Counted from the stretch's first letter, positions 44,630 to 53,823 are shown. The stretch is 64,000 nucleotides of DNA from Candidatus Zixiibacteriota bacterium (GCA_028289585.1 JANQPI010000026.1:496001-560000), one strand, 5' to 3'. A program made the numbers and translations. The notes: a model not told the origin generated them from the sequence alone.

Positions 44630-45793
44630 TTACGAGGCGGTCCGAACTGCCGGTGCCAGAACTTCGAACAGATGGTCGATGTCGTGCGTGTCGTTATAGA
44701 GATGTGGTGACACGCGAATTGCATCTCCGCGAATCGACACTGACACATTTTCCCGTTTCAGAAGTTCACCCAAGTTCTCGGGCAGGTGGGTAGGCCAGCG
44801 CAATCCAAGCATGTGCGGTGCGCGTCGATCCTCACGATTGACCCCGAAACCGATCTCCTCAGCACGACCGGCAATCTCGGCGGTCAGAACACCGAGCGAC
44901 TGCGCGATATTTTCCACACCCCAGTCGAGAATTTGGAGCAACGCGACTTCGGCGATGGGGGTGAGTTGCAGGCTGGCCCGTTCTCCAAAATCAAATCGGC
45001 GGGCCCCGGGAGCATAGCGGTCCTGGTAGTTTACCAGTTGCGCGAAGTCCCGTGCGCCCTCCCGGTTTATCCAGTTCTCTTCAAGAGGGGTACCGTCGAG
45101 GTACGCCTCATCGACGTACAGGAAGCCGTAGCTATAGGGTCCGAGAAGCCACTTGTAGGCGGCCGCAGTGAGAAACGCCGGGCGGATACGAGTGACATCA
45201 AGCGGCAATGCTCCCAGAGATTGTGTTACGTCGAGCACTAGCGCGCAACTGTTGGCGCGACACTGATCGGAAACAGCTTCGAGGTCAATCAGGTCCCCGT
45301 CGGTCCAGTGACAGTGGGGCAGAGCCGCGATGCGCGTTCGTGGGCCGATTGCATTCAGAATCGCCGGAGTCCAATCATCGTCGTCCGGTCGCGCCACGGT
45401 AACGACGGTGGCTGCATAGTCCGCAGCGTGTCGATGCCAGGTGTAGACATTAGACGGAAACTGTTCGGCGAGGATGACGATTTCGTCACCGGACTCCAGG
45501 GGAAGGTTCTGTGCCGCGGTGGCGAGGCCGTACGAAGCAGAGGAGACGATGGCGATCTGATCGGCAGAAGTGCCGAGCAGCCGTGCTCCAAGACGGCGAA
45601 CGGATTCACTCGAATCGAAGAAGTGGTCGGGAGTCATGCGCCAGGGATGTTGCCGGAGGTCAATCGCCGTGCGGCCGGCGTCCAGGGCCGACTTCAGCAA
45701 TGGTCCCATGTACGCACAATTGAGATAGGTGACATAACTCGGAATCTCGAACAAGTCGCGCTGGCTGGTTAGGGTACGCTCGCTCACGGTCAC
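44630..45793 (-). CDS. Class V aminotransferase family protein (SufS/NifS fold)
   Basis: The 387-residue PLP enzyme has the class V pattern: HCHWTDGDLIDLEAV, the PLP-binding Asp in LVLDVTQSLGALPLDV, and the Schiff-base Lys in YKWLLGPYSYGFLYV. There is no catalytic Cys loop as in true cysteine desulfurases, so it may be an isopenicillin N epimerase-like or kynureninase-like relative. A GTG at 45787 behind GAGG is a plausible alternative start. It runs against pilT, with 4 bases between their stops, and is an island between accB and accC. Confidence 0.85.
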   Translation of the reverse strand: MTVSERTLTSQRDLFEIPSYVTYLNCAYMGPLLKSALDAGRTAIDLRQHPWRMTPDHFFDSSESVRRLGARLLGTSADQIAIVSSASYGLATAAQNLPLESGDEIVILAEQFPSNVYTWHRHAADYAATVVTVARPDDDDWTPAILNAIGPRTRIAALPHCHWTDGDLIDLEAVSDQCRANSCALVLDVTQSLGALPLDVTRIRPAFLTAAAYKWLLGPYSYGFLYVDEAYLDGTPLEENWINREGARDFAQLVNYQDRYAPGARRFDFGERASLQLTPIAEVALLQILDWGVENIAQSLGVLTAEIAGRAEEIGFGVNREDRRAPHMLGLRWPTHLPENLGELLKRENVSVSIRGDAIRVSPHLYNDTHDIDHLFEVLAPAVRTAS

Positions 45794-45988
45794 CTCACTT
45801 CCACCGTCGGTGGTTCTGTACCATCACCGCAACAAAGGACACAGTAGCACTCGAGCGGTTCACGTCAAGTCTCACAGGAACCGACGCAGCTAGGGAGGGA
45901 GTTCCGGGCAAAGCGACTTGGCCGCCGGGGCAATGGTTCGTATCTTATTCCTTTACACGTGGTGCCTCGAGACGGAAGTTGCCTACCT

Positions 45989-47443
45989 ATGTCTAATCAA
46001 CCGATTACGAAGGTCCTGGTGGCGAATCGCGGCGAAATCGCCCTCCGGGTGATGCGCGCCTGCCGCGAACTTGGCCTCAAGACGGTCGCGGTCTATTCAC
46101 AGGCCGATCGGGATGCGCTGCACGTGCGATTTGCGGACGAAGATGTCTGCATCGGTCCCGGTCCGGCGAAAGAGTCGTATCTCGACTTCAAGCGAATCAT
46201 CGCGGCCGCTGAGGTTTCCGGGGCGGGAGCTATCCACCCGGGCTACGGGTTCCTCGCTGAGAACGCCGACTTTGCCGAAGTGGTTGATTCCTGCGGCCTT
46301 CGCTTCGTTGGTCCCAGTCCGGATGCGATTCGCCGCATGGGCGATAAGGCGCGAGCGAAAGCGACCATGAAAGCCGCTGGCGTGCCGACGATTCCCGGGT
46401 CGGATGGTGTCGTCGGATCGTTTGAGGATGCATCGCGCATCGCTGACGAGGTCGGCTATCCGGTCATTCTGAAAGCGGTGGCTGGTGGCGGCGGTAAAGG
46501 GATGCGCATCTGTCGTGATGTCGCCGAATTGGAACGGGGCTATTCGCTGGCATCGTCGGAAGCGGGCAATGCCTTTGGCAATCCTGATCTCTACCTGGAG
46601 AAGGTGATCGTCAATCCGCACCATATTGAGGTGCAGATCATGGCCGATCAGTTTGGCAACGTCTTCCATTTCGGCGAACGTGACTGTTCGATTCAACGCC
46701 GGCATCAGAAACTGGTCGAGGAAACGCCGTCGCCCATCATGACTGCCGAGGTCCGGGAAAAGATGGGTGCTGCGGCGATTGCTGGCGCGCACGCCGTCGA
46801 CTACGTGGGGGCCGGAACGGTCGAGTTCTTGTGTGATGACAATCTGAATTTCTACTTCATGGAAATGAACACGCGGATTCAGGTCGAACATCCGATCACC
46901 GAAGAGGCGTATGAAGTTGACCTGGTCAAGGATCAGTTGCGGGTCGCCATGGGCGAGCGTTTGGATTACCACCAGGCGGACCTCGTTCCGAAGTGGGCCG
47001 CGATCGAGGTTCGTGTCAACGCCGAAGACCCCGACAACGACTTCCGGCCAGCGCCGGGCAAGATCACCGGACTGCACGTCCCGGGTGGTCTGGGAGTTCG
47101 AGTCGAGAAAGCGATTTATTCAGGGTATTCGATACCGCCGTTTTATGACTCGATGGTATCCAAGCTGATCGTGCGAGCCCGTACGCGGTCAGAGGCGATT
47201 GCGCGGATGCGCGGGGCTCTTGGCGAGTTCGTCGTAACCGGCATTCCAACGACGCTCCCCTTCCACCAGAAGATCATGGATAACCCGGCCTTTATCGCCG
47301 GCACCTACACTACTAATTTCATTGCCGAGCAGTTTCCTCCGACCGGTTCGCCCGCCAATGGCCTGACATTAAAGCGACCCACAGAGGAAGCGGAAGCATC
47401 GTCCACCGAGTCGGTGGCAGAGGTCAAGGAGACAAACGCGTGA
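45989..47443 (+). CDS. accC: Biotin carboxylase subunit of acetyl-CoA carboxylase
   Basis: The start at 45989 gives 484 residues beginning with TKVLVANRGEIALRVMRAC; a GTG at 45959 is in frame but lies before a plausible GGAAG site. The ATP-grasp signature is complete (KAVAGGGGKGMRICRD; HIEVQIMADQFGNVFHFGERDCS; FYFMEMNTRIQVEHPITEE). The enzyme carboxylates biotin on AccB using ATP and bicarbonate. A 25-residue acidic C-terminal tail (RPTEEAEASSTESVAEVK) extends past the usual 450 residues. gcvH starts within its stop codon, an uncommon pairing. Confidence 0.95.
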   Translation: MSNQPITKVLVANRGEIALRVMRACRELGLKTVAVYSQADRDALHVRFADEDVCIGPGPAKESYLDFKRIIAAAEVSGAGAIHPGYGFLAENADFAEVVDSCGLRFVGPSPDAIRRMGDKARAKATMKAAGVPTIPGSDGVVGSFEDASRIADEVGYPVILKAVAGGGGKGMRICRDVAELERGYSLASSEAGNAFGNPDLYLEKVIVNPHHIEVQIMADQFGNVFHFGERDCSIQRRHQKLVEETPSPIMTAEVREKMGAAAIAGAHAVDYVGAGTVEFLCDDNLNFYFMEMNTRIQVEHPITEEAYEVDLVKDQLRVAMGERLDYHQADLVPKWAAIEVRVNAEDPDNDFRPAPGKITGLHVPGGLGVRVEKAIYSGYSIPPFYDSMVSKLIVRARTRSEAIARMRGALGEFVVTGIPTTLPFHQKIMDNPAFIAGTYTTNFIAEQFPPTGSPANGLTLKRPTEEAEASSTESVAEVKETNA

Positions 47444-47823
47444 ACGTTCCGGCGCAATTACGGTACACCAAAGAGCATGAGTGGGTAGCTGTTGATGGCA
47501 ATGTGGCCACGGTCGGCATCACTGACTGGGCGCAAGGGGAACTCGGCGACATTGTTTTCGTCGAATTGCCGACCGTTGGCGATTCAGTCGAGCAGATGGG
47601 GACGTTTGGCACGATCGAAGCCGTGAAGTCGGTTTCGGAATTGTTTTCACCACTCGCCGGAACGATTGCCGAGATCAACGGAGCGCTCGATGACGATCCG
47701 ATGGTGATCAATCGGGATCCCTATGGTGAGGGGTGGATGATAAAGATCGAGATCTCGGATCCGAGTCAGCTTGAACAACTTCTCGACTCGGATGGTTACA
47801 AATCTTTGTTGGAGACTGTCTAA
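47440..47823 (+). CDS. gcvH: Glycine cleavage system H protein
   Basis: The GTG start overlaps the accC stop. The 127-residue protein is a lipoyl carrier: the lipoylated Lys lies in TIEAVKSVSELFSPLAG, and the N-terminal LRYTKEHEWVAVDG and C-terminal PYGEGWMIKIE are family hallmarks. H protein shuttles the methylamine group from P protein to T protein. It leads the cluster gcvH-gcvPA-(two DUF2007)-(thioredoxin)-gcvPB; no gcvT is present. Confidence 0.95.
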   Translation: MNVPAQLRYTKEHEWVAVDGNVATVGITDWAQGELGDIVFVELPTVGDSVEQMGTFGTIEAVKSVSELFSPLAGTIAEINGALDDDPMVINRDPYGEGWMIKIEISDPSQLEQLLDSDGYKSLLETV

Positions 47824-47899
47824 GAGTCTACGACGGTCTGTGTGCCAGCCGCCTTGGGGGCGGATGCGTACCCGCTACGTGCGCTGAGAAAGGGTTGTC

Positions 47900-49258
47900 A
47901 TGGCGTTTATTCCGAATACCGATGCTGATCGTCGCGACATGCTCGCTGCAGCCGGTGCTGAATCGTTTGAAGACCTCCTGACCGGTATCCCGAAATCGGC
48001 CCGGCTCGATCGCGAGCTCTCGATTGAGCCGCTCTCCGAACAGGAGCTGATGGCCGAAATAGAACAGGTCGCTTCGCGCAGCCAACAACTGCTCAGTTTC
48101 GCCGGTGGCGGCGTCTACGATCACTTCGTTCCGGCGGCGGTCAATGCGGTCATTGGTCGGCCGGAATTCATGACCGCGTATACGCCGTATCAAGCCGAAG
48201 TCGCACAGGGGACGTTGCAGATCATCTATGAGTTTCAGTCCCACATCTGTCGGCTCACCGGTATGGAAGTTGCCAATGCGTCGATGTACGACGGCGCCTC
48301 AGCGTGTGCCGAAGCAGTGCTACTGGCGATGGCATCGACCAAGCGGCAGAAGCTGGTTCTCGCCACATCACTCTCGCCGCTCTATCGTCAGGTGATTCGC
48401 ACCTATCTGGGCGCGCGGCAAGTTGATTTCGATGCCCTCGACCATGTCGATGGTGTCATTGACGTTCAGCGTCTGGCTGATGAGGTCGACGAGGAAACAG
48501 CGGCGGTGATTGTCCAGCAGCCGAATTTTTTCGGTCGCTTGGAAGATGTTGCGGCCATTGAGGAGGTTACCCACCGCGTCGGTGCGAAACTCATCATGGC
48601 GGTTGATCCGATTGCTCAGGCAGTGCTCAAAACACCGGGTGAACTCGGTGCCGATATCGTTGTCGGCGAAGGACAACCGCTTGGGCTGCCGCTGTCGTTT
48701 GGCGGTCCGTTGGTCGGCTTTTTTGCGATCCGGAAAGAACTGATTCGCCGGATGCCCGGTCGTCTCGCTGCTCGATCGAAAGATATCGACGGCAAGCCCG
48801 GCTTCGTGCTCACGCTGCAAACTCGCGAACAGCACATCCGTCGGGATAAGGCGACTTCCAACATCTGCACTAACCAGGCACTGTGTGCCGCGGCGGTCAC
48901 CGTCCATCTGTCGCTGGTTGGCAAAAGTGGGTTGAAGAAGATCGCATTACTCTCAATGGAACGAACGCAGGAGATTGCGGCCGCTATTCGCGATCTTGAC
49001 GGTTTCGATCTGTTCTACGACGCTCCCTTTGTCCGGGAACTTGTTGTCCGAACCCCACGTCCGGCTGCCGAGGTCGTGGCCGAGGGGGTGCGTGCGGGGA
49101 TTCTCCCGGGAATCGATCTGGGACGGTACTATCCGTCAATGACCGATGCCCTGTTAGTGGCGGCCACCGAGAAGCGGACAGCTGCCGACGTCGAACGACT
49201 CCACAGTTTCCTCCAGGAGATGGTTGGTGGGCCGGTCGTGTCCCGCATGCAAGGATAA
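47900..49258 (+). CDS. gcvPA: Glycine dehydrogenase (decarboxylating) subunit 1
   Basis: The 452-residue protein is the N-terminal half of the split P protein. It opens with FIPNTDADRRDMLAAAG and contains LLSFAGGGVYDHFVPAAV, AYTPYQAEVAQGTLQIIYEFQ and the stretch GEGQPLGLPLSFGGP, all standard for GcvPA. With GcvPB it decarboxylates glycine and passes the aminomethyl group to GcvH. It overlaps the following zinc-ribbon gene by about 35 bases. The partner gcvPB lies 1.7 kb downstream. Confidence 0.95.
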   Translation: MAFIPNTDADRRDMLAAAGAESFEDLLTGIPKSARLDRELSIEPLSEQELMAEIEQVASRSQQLLSFAGGGVYDHFVPAAVNAVIGRPEFMTAYTPYQAEVAQGTLQIIYEFQSHICRLTGMEVANASMYDGASACAEAVLLAMASTKRQKLVLATSLSPLYRQVIRTYLGARQVDFDALDHVDGVIDVQRLADEVDEETAAVIVQQPNFFGRLEDVAAIEEVTHRVGAKLIMAVDPIAQAVLKTPGELGADIVVGEGQPLGLPLSFGGPLVGFFAIRKELIRRMPGRLAARSKDIDGKPGFVLTLQTREQHIRRDKATSNICTNQALCAAAVTVHLSLVGKSGLKKIALLSMERTQEIAAAIRDLDGFDLFYDAPFVRELVVRTPRPAAEVVAEGVRAGILPGIDLGRYYPSMTDALLVAATEKRTAADVERLHSFLQEMVGGPVVSRMQG

Positions 49259-49607
49259 CGAGTGGGACGCGACGTACACCGATTGCCCGATCTGTGGTCG
49301 TGAACTCCTGTCTTCCGATGATTCATCATCGGACAAGGAAACGAGTGGCTGGTTGTTAGTCGGAACGATTGATGAGTTAGTATCGGCCAATTTGGCGCGG
49401 GAAGCGCTGAAGTCGGCAGAAATACCCGCGGTGGTGATTTCGAAGAGTGGGTACTTTGGGCAGGTCGGATTGATTATGAACAACTTCCTGTCCGGAGCTC
49501 CGCAACTCTTCGAGGTCTCCGTTCCGACAGGATTTGAAGATGACGCGATTGATCTGCTGACCGTCGTTGTTGGTGACCACTTCACCGCGAGCCGACCGGC
49601 AGAGTGA
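49227..49607 (+). CDS. Zinc-ribbon plus DUF2007 protein inside the gcv cluster
   Basis: The protein has about 126 residues. GTG 49227, six bases after AGGAGA, is the preferred start; TTG 49224 is possible. The N-terminus holds a zinc ribbon, CPAC (6-9) and CPIC (22-25), then a Ser/Asp linker, then a DUF2007-type domain (LLVGTIDELVSANLAREALKSAEIPAVVIS, seen as two stretches of 15). DUF2007 is a small signal-transducing-like ferredoxin fold with unknown ligand. It starts inside gcvPA, so translation is coupled to glycine cleavage, which suggests a link to redox or metal state; that is inference. Confidence 0.8.
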   Translation: MGRSCPACKDNEWDATYTDCPICGRELLSSDDSSSDKETSGWLLVGTIDELVSANLAREALKSAEIPAVVISKSGYFGQVGLIMNNFLSGAPQLFEVSVPTGFEDDAIDLLTVVVGDHFTASRPAE

Positions 49608-49626
49608 GGATAGTTTGGACGCATCT

Positions 49627-49956
49627 ATGTTGAGCGATAGCACACCACAGCCGAGCCCACGAAAAGCAGCTGCCACCGAACCCGACGAAAGCTGGGTCGG
49701 CATTTGCACGGTGGGAAATCCGTCCAGCACCGACAAGGTTCGCGAGGTGTTGGACGACGGAAACATTCCGTCGGTCGTGCTCGATCCGTCGTTGCGCGCG
49801 TCGGGGCTCGCCGGTTGGCAGCCGTCCGACCTCGAAGCACGCGATGAAGCTCACTTGGTGATGGTGCCGCGTGAGTTTCGCGAGGCGGCTCTGCTTCTGC
49901 TGATCGGACAGTTCGATTCACCGGAGGCATCCGAAGATCAGATAAATCGACTGTAA
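49627..49956 (+). CDS. Second DUF2007-like protein
   Basis: The 109-residue protein starts at ATG 49627; an earlier in-frame start at 49567 would overlap the previous gene. After a short Ser/Pro/Ala-rich tail the domain reads WVGICTVGNPSSTDKVREVL and NIPSVVLDPSLR, then LVMVPREFREAALLLL, paralleling its neighbour but without the zinc ribbon. It looks like a diverged tandem duplicate of the DUF2007 domain just upstream. Function is unknown. Confidence 0.72.
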   Translation: MLSDSTPQPSPRKAAATEPDESWVGICTVGNPSSTDKVREVLDDGNIPSVVLDPSLRASGLAGWQPSDLEARDEAHLVMVPREFREAALLLLIGQFDSPEASEDQINRL

Positions 49957-50060
49957 GGGCTCGGGCAGTTAGTGAGCCGCTTGCATTCCTTGGAGCTGTT
50001 ACGAGCAGATGACACAGGTTCTTCGGGCGACAGCCAGGGAGATCAGGAAGGGAAAATCGC

Positions 50061-50948
50061 ATGTTGAAACGATTGATGACCGGCGCGGCGGCTTTGGCCG
50101 TTATCGCTCTTGCTGTTGGCTGTTCTGGCCAACCGGATGAAACCAGTCAACCGGCGGGTGATCTTGTTACCGACAACGGCGCCCCGTATTACACGACACT
50201 GGCCGCAGCTCAGTCTGCCGCTGGCGACGAGCAGCTGATCGCGGTAAAGTTCTACACCGATTGGTGTAGCTGGTGCAAAGTCCTCGATACCAACCTGTTC
50301 GCGTCTGTAGAGGGGACAGAGTTCTTCACCAATGAAATGGTACTCGCGAAGATCAACGCGGAAGTCGATACGATGGTCGCACAGCAGTATGATGTCTCGG
50401 GCTACCCGACGATGGTCCTCGTCGACAAACAGGGGAACGAGGTCGATCGAATTGTCGGTTTCATGCCTCGCGACGATTACATCGCCGAAATGGTCAATTA
50501 TTCAAAGGGCATTGGTACGTTGGACGATCTCCTCAGCCAGGCCGAGGGTTCGGACGATCGGATGCTGATGTACCGTATTGCGGACAAGTACAAGTACCGT
50601 GGAGGCGACGTCGAGGCGACCGAGTGGTTTAACCGCATCATTGCGGCGGGAGAGCCGACCGATTCGATGTCCGGTGAGGCGCGACTCAGTCTCGCCGACA
50701 TGCACCGCCGAGCGAACGAGTTTGCCACTGCGATCGAAATGTACCAAGCTGTTGTTAAAGATTTTGGGGACACTCCTCATGGTGAAGCGGGTCATATCTG
50801 GACCGCGATTACCTATCGCAACCAGGGCGACACGACCGCCGCAATTGAACACTTTGAATCGTTCATTACCGCTTTCCCGAATTCTGAGGATGTCGATTAT
50901 GCTCGCAAGCAGATCGCCCGGTTGAATGGTTCGGATACGGAAAGCTGA
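50061..50948 (+). CDS. Thioredoxin-like lipoprotein with TPR domain
   Basis: The 295-residue protein has a lipoprotein signal (ALAVIALAVGC) and a thioredoxin fold (about 55-150) with the active-site pair in FYTDWCSWCKVLD and the cis-Pro in VSGYPTMVLVD. The C-terminal third contains TPR-like helices (MYRIADKYKYRGGDVEATEWF, cut here; HIWTAITYRNQGDTTAAIEHF). A thioredoxin of this DsbD-gamma-like type facing the periplasm would reduce or isomerise disulfides. Placement between DUF2007 genes and gcvPB in one transcript is unusual for a periplasmic redox protein. Confidence 0.85.
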   Translation: MLKRLMTGAAALAVIALAVGCSGQPDETSQPAGDLVTDNGAPYYTTLAAAQSAAGDEQLIAVKFYTDWCSWCKVLDTNLFASVEGTEFFTNEMVLAKINAEVDTMVAQQYDVSGYPTMVLVDKQGNEVDRIVGFMPRDDYIAEMVNYSKGIGTLDDLLSQAEGSDDRMLMYRIADKYKYRGGDVEATEWFNRIIAAGEPTDSMSGEARLSLADMHRRANEFATAIEMYQAVVKDFGDTPHGEAGHIWTAITYRNQGDTTAAIEHFESFITAFPNSEDVDYARKQIARLNGSDTES

Positions 50949-50965
50949 TTAGGCACGATACTGAT

Positions 50966-52444
50966 TTGCCTGAGTACGAGGGTGATGTGAGAGACAATCG
51001 CGTTATCTATGAGAAGGCGGCAGAAGGCCGCAATGGGTATGGCACACCGGCGCTACAGCGTTCGGCGGAGGAACTGTTATCGATTCTTCCCGTTGATGCG
51101 CGTCGAACCAACGATGCAGCACTACCGGAGATCGATGAACCGACCGTCATGCGCCACTTCGTCAACATGTCGACGACTAATCATCACATCGACAAAGGCT
51201 TCTACCCACTCGGCTCGTGCACGATGAAGTACAACCCGAAACGTAACGACATCGCCGCGTCACATCCGGGTTTCGCTAACCTGCATCCGTTGCAGCCAGA
51301 GGAAACGGCGCAGGGGGCGCTACAAATCATCTTTGATCTGGAAGCACTCCTCTGTGAAGTCTCCGGCTTTGGCGCGACGTCGGTACAACCGGTGGCGGGA
51401 GCCCAGGGGGAATTTACCGGGCTGGCGATCATGCGCGCCTGGCAGAACGAGCGCGGGCAGGGTCACCGCAACAAAGTGATTATCCCGGAATCGGCCCACG
51501 GGACGAATCCGGCGACGGTTACCTCCATGGGCTTCACGGTCGTACAGATCAAATCGAACGCTGAGGGGTTGATCGACCCCGATACCGTCCGGGCCGCGAT
51601 GGACGATTCGGTTGTCGGTATGATGACGACTAATCCCAATACGCTGGGCCTCTTTGAAACCCACATCGAGGAGATCGCGAAGATCGTCCACGACGGTGGT
51701 GGATTGATGTACATGGATGGCGCGAATCTCAATGCCCATATGGGGATTTTCCGTCCGGCGGATATCGGGTTCGACATGATGCATTTCAACCTTCACAAGA
51801 CGTTTACGATTCCTCACGGCGGTGGAGGTCCGGGGGCAGGTGCCGTCGGTGTCACCAAGGAACTGGAAAAGTACCTCCCGGCACCTCGCGTGACTGCGAC
51901 GACCGACGGTACCTATCGGTTCGACTACGATCGACCCCACGCAATCGGCCGTCTCCATGCCTATTTCGGTAACTTTGCGCACATGGTTCGCGCCTACGCG
52001 TACATCCGTACCCTCGGCGGTCGGGGGCTTCGCGAGGTGTCGGAGAACGCTGTCATCAATGCGAATTACCTCAAGGCGAAACTGGTCGAGGATTACGATC
52101 TGCCGCATCCTCAGCCATGCATGCATGAGTTTGTGATTTCGGGGAATCGTCAGAAGAAGCTCGGTGTTAAGACCGCCGATATCTCCAAGCGGCTCCTCGA
52201 CTTCGGCGTCCACGCACCGACCAATTACTTCCCGTTGATTGTCCCCGAGGCGATGATGATTGAGCCAACGGAAACCGAATCCAAGCACACGCTTGATTAC
52301 TTCGCTCAGGTGATGAAACAGATTGCTCGGGAAGCAGAGACAAACCCGGACATCGTGACCTCCGCGCCCCACGACACGCCGGTGCGTCGCATGGATGAGA
52401 TCACGGCGGCGCGTCAACTCGACGTTGCGTATCTCGAAGACTAA
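50966..52444 (+). CDS. gcvPB: Glycine dehydrogenase (decarboxylating) subunit 2
   Basis: The protein has up to 492 residues from TTG 50966; GTG 50987, behind GAGGGT, gives VRDNRVIYEKAAEGRNGYG and is a good alternative that matches the family N-terminus better. The PLP Lys is in FNLHKTFTIPHGGGGPGAG, preceded by the glycine-rich MDGANLNAHMG. GcvPB is the catalytic half of split P protein; with GcvPA and GcvH it makes CO2 and methylamine-H from glycine. A terminator follows 28 bases after the stop, closing the cluster. Confidence 0.95.
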   Translation: MPEYEGDVRDNRVIYEKAAEGRNGYGTPALQRSAEELLSILPVDARRTNDAALPEIDEPTVMRHFVNMSTTNHHIDKGFYPLGSCTMKYNPKRNDIAASHPGFANLHPLQPEETAQGALQIIFDLEALLCEVSGFGATSVQPVAGAQGEFTGLAIMRAWQNERGQGHRNKVIIPESAHGTNPATVTSMGFTVVQIKSNAEGLIDPDTVRAAMDDSVVGMMTTNPNTLGLFETHIEEIAKIVHDGGGLMYMDGANLNAHMGIFRPADIGFDMMHFNLHKTFTIPHGGGGPGAGAVGVTKELEKYLPAPRVTATTDGTYRFDYDRPHAIGRLHAYFGNFAHMVRAYAYIRTLGGRGLREVSENAVINANYLKAKLVEDYDLPHPQPCMHEFVISGNRQKKLGVKTADISKRLLDFGVHAPTNYFPLIVPEAMMIEPTETESKHTLDYFAQVMKQIAREAETNPDIVTSAPHDTPVRRMDEITAARQLDVAYLED

Positions 52445-52471
52445 CTGTTGAATCGCTTCAGCAAAACCTTG

Positions 52472-52497
52472 CCCCGGCCGTCCTGGCCGGGGTTTTT
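52472..52497 (+). terminator. Rho-independent terminator after gcvPB
   Basis: CCCCGGCC (52472-52479) pairs with GGCCGGGG (52485-52492), loop GTCCT, followed by TTTTT. The next gene starts only 7 bases later, so its promoter must lie inside this region or it depends on read-through. Confidence 0.88.
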
Positions 52498-52503
52498 CTT
52501 ATC

Positions 52504-53823
52504 GTGATCGAGATCAGTCATCTTTCGTATACCTATCCCGGAGCGACAACTCCGGCATTGGATGATATCACCCTGGTTGTTCGTCCCGGAGAGCGGGTTG
52601 CCCTCGTCGGCGCCAACGGCTCCGGTAAGTCGACGCTCCTCCATTATCTCGCCGGCCTTCTACCACTCCAGCGCGAGAGTCCCTTGGCGGCCCAACCGGC
52701 GCTGGTGTTTCAGTCACCCGATGACCAGGCCGTTGCTCCGTCGGTCATCGGTGAACTCGCCTTCAACCTCGAACAGGGGGGCTGGGTACGATCACCGATG
52801 CTTGAGCGGCTGGCAGTATGGGCCAGCCGGTTCGGTCTGACCGCGCTTGCCGACCGCGACCTGACACGGCTCTCGGGGGGGGAGCAGCAGACGGTCGCGC
52901 TTGCCGCCGCGACGATTGATCAGCGACCGGTCTTGTTGCTCGATGAGCCGGAGAGCTGGTTGGATACCGACGGTCGAACGCGCCTGGCTGACGCCCTGTC
53001 GGAACTTCGGACAGCACTCCCCGAACTCATTGAAGTGCGAGTAACCCAATCACAGGAAACGGCGGACGACTACGAGCGTGTCATTGCGCTTCGGAACGGT
53101 CGCCTCATGACGGATCCCGCCGCCATCGCGACAGTGTTATGTCCTCCGTTGCCGACTTCCTCGGTATCCGGCTTCGAGAGTCCACCGGAAACCGGGTGGA
53201 ATCTGGAGGGCGTCAGTTTCAGCCGTCCGGAAACCGGCACAGTTTTCCGGGACGTAACAACAGCGATTACGGGGCGCATTATTGCCATCGATGGTCGTAA
53301 CGGGAGTGGAAAGACAACGCTCCTCAGATTGCTTGCCGGATTAATCGTTCCGACTGCGGGTCAGATTCGGCTGCGCGATGGGAGGCGGGTTACACCTCCC
53401 GGATCAGATGCGTATCTCGTGGGACAGCTCCCGGAGCGGCAGTTCTTTTGTGACTCCGTAGCCGATGAGTTGCGGTTTGGTCTCCGGCGATGCGGACGGC
53501 ACCACGATGACGAGATCCTCCGGAGGGTTCTCGATCGGGTGGGGCTTACTGTCGACCTGTCACGTGACCCGCTGTCTTTGTCAGGCGGAGAACAACGTCG
53601 GTTGGCCCTGGCGATTGCTCTCTCGCTACAGCCTTCGCGGCTGCTGTGCGACGAGCCGACGGCAGCGCTGGACAATCGAGGGCGCGCCCTGGTCGCCGAA
53701 ATACTCGCGTCGACGGCAGCGAACGGTACGCAAATCGTAATCGTCTCGCACGATGCGCTCATGAACGACCTGGCCGACATGCGATACACAATTCGCGAGA
53801 AAAAGATCGTACCGACTACTTGA
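52504..53823 (+). CDS. Two-domain ECF/cobalt-type ABC ATPase
   Basis: The GTG start gives 439 residues with two fused ATP-binding domains. Domain 1 has Walker A VGANGSGKST, a Q-loop VFQSPDDQAVAPSV typical of energy-coupling-factor (EcfA) ATPases, LSGGEQQ and LLLDEPESWLD. Domain 2 repeats this with DGRNGSGKTT, VGQLPERQFF, LSGGEQRR and LLCDEPTAALD. ECF transporters need two ATPases plus an EcfT membrane protein and a substrate-binding S component; neither is in the window. Substrate may be a vitamin or metal ion. Confidence 0.88.
   Translation: MIEISHLSYTYPGATTPALDDITLVVRPGERVALVGANGSGKSTLLHYLAGLLPLQRESPLAAQPALVFQSPDDQAVAPSVIGELAFNLEQGGWVRSPMLERLAVWASRFGLTALADRDLTRLSGGEQQTVALAAATIDQRPVLLLDEPESWLDTDGRTRLADALSELRTALPELIEVRVTQSQETADDYERVIALRNGRLMTDPAAIATVLCPPLPTSSVSGFESPPETGWNLEGVSFSRPETGTVFRDVTTAITGRIIAIDGRNGSGKTTLLRLLAGLIVPTAGQIRLRDGRRVTPPGSDAYLVGQLPERQFFCDSVADELRFGLRRCGRHHDDEILRRVLDRVGLTVDLSRDPLSLSGGEQRRLALAIALSLQPSRLLCDEPTAALDNRGRALVAEILASTAANGTQIVIVSHDALMNDLADMRYTIREKKIVPTT

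Noticed and set aside
46097-47077. Open frame of 326 codons on the minus strand
   Set aside because: Antisense to accC, which carries all ATP-grasp motifs.
47852-47866. CCGCC-GGCGG hairpin between gcvH and gcvPA as terminator
   Set aside because: Only 5 bp with no T-run; the genes are 76 bases apart and likely co-transcribed.
51320-52417. Open frame of 365 codons on the minus strand
   Set aside because: Antisense to gcvPB, whose catalytic motifs are intact; the composition is His/Arg-rich and not protein-like.
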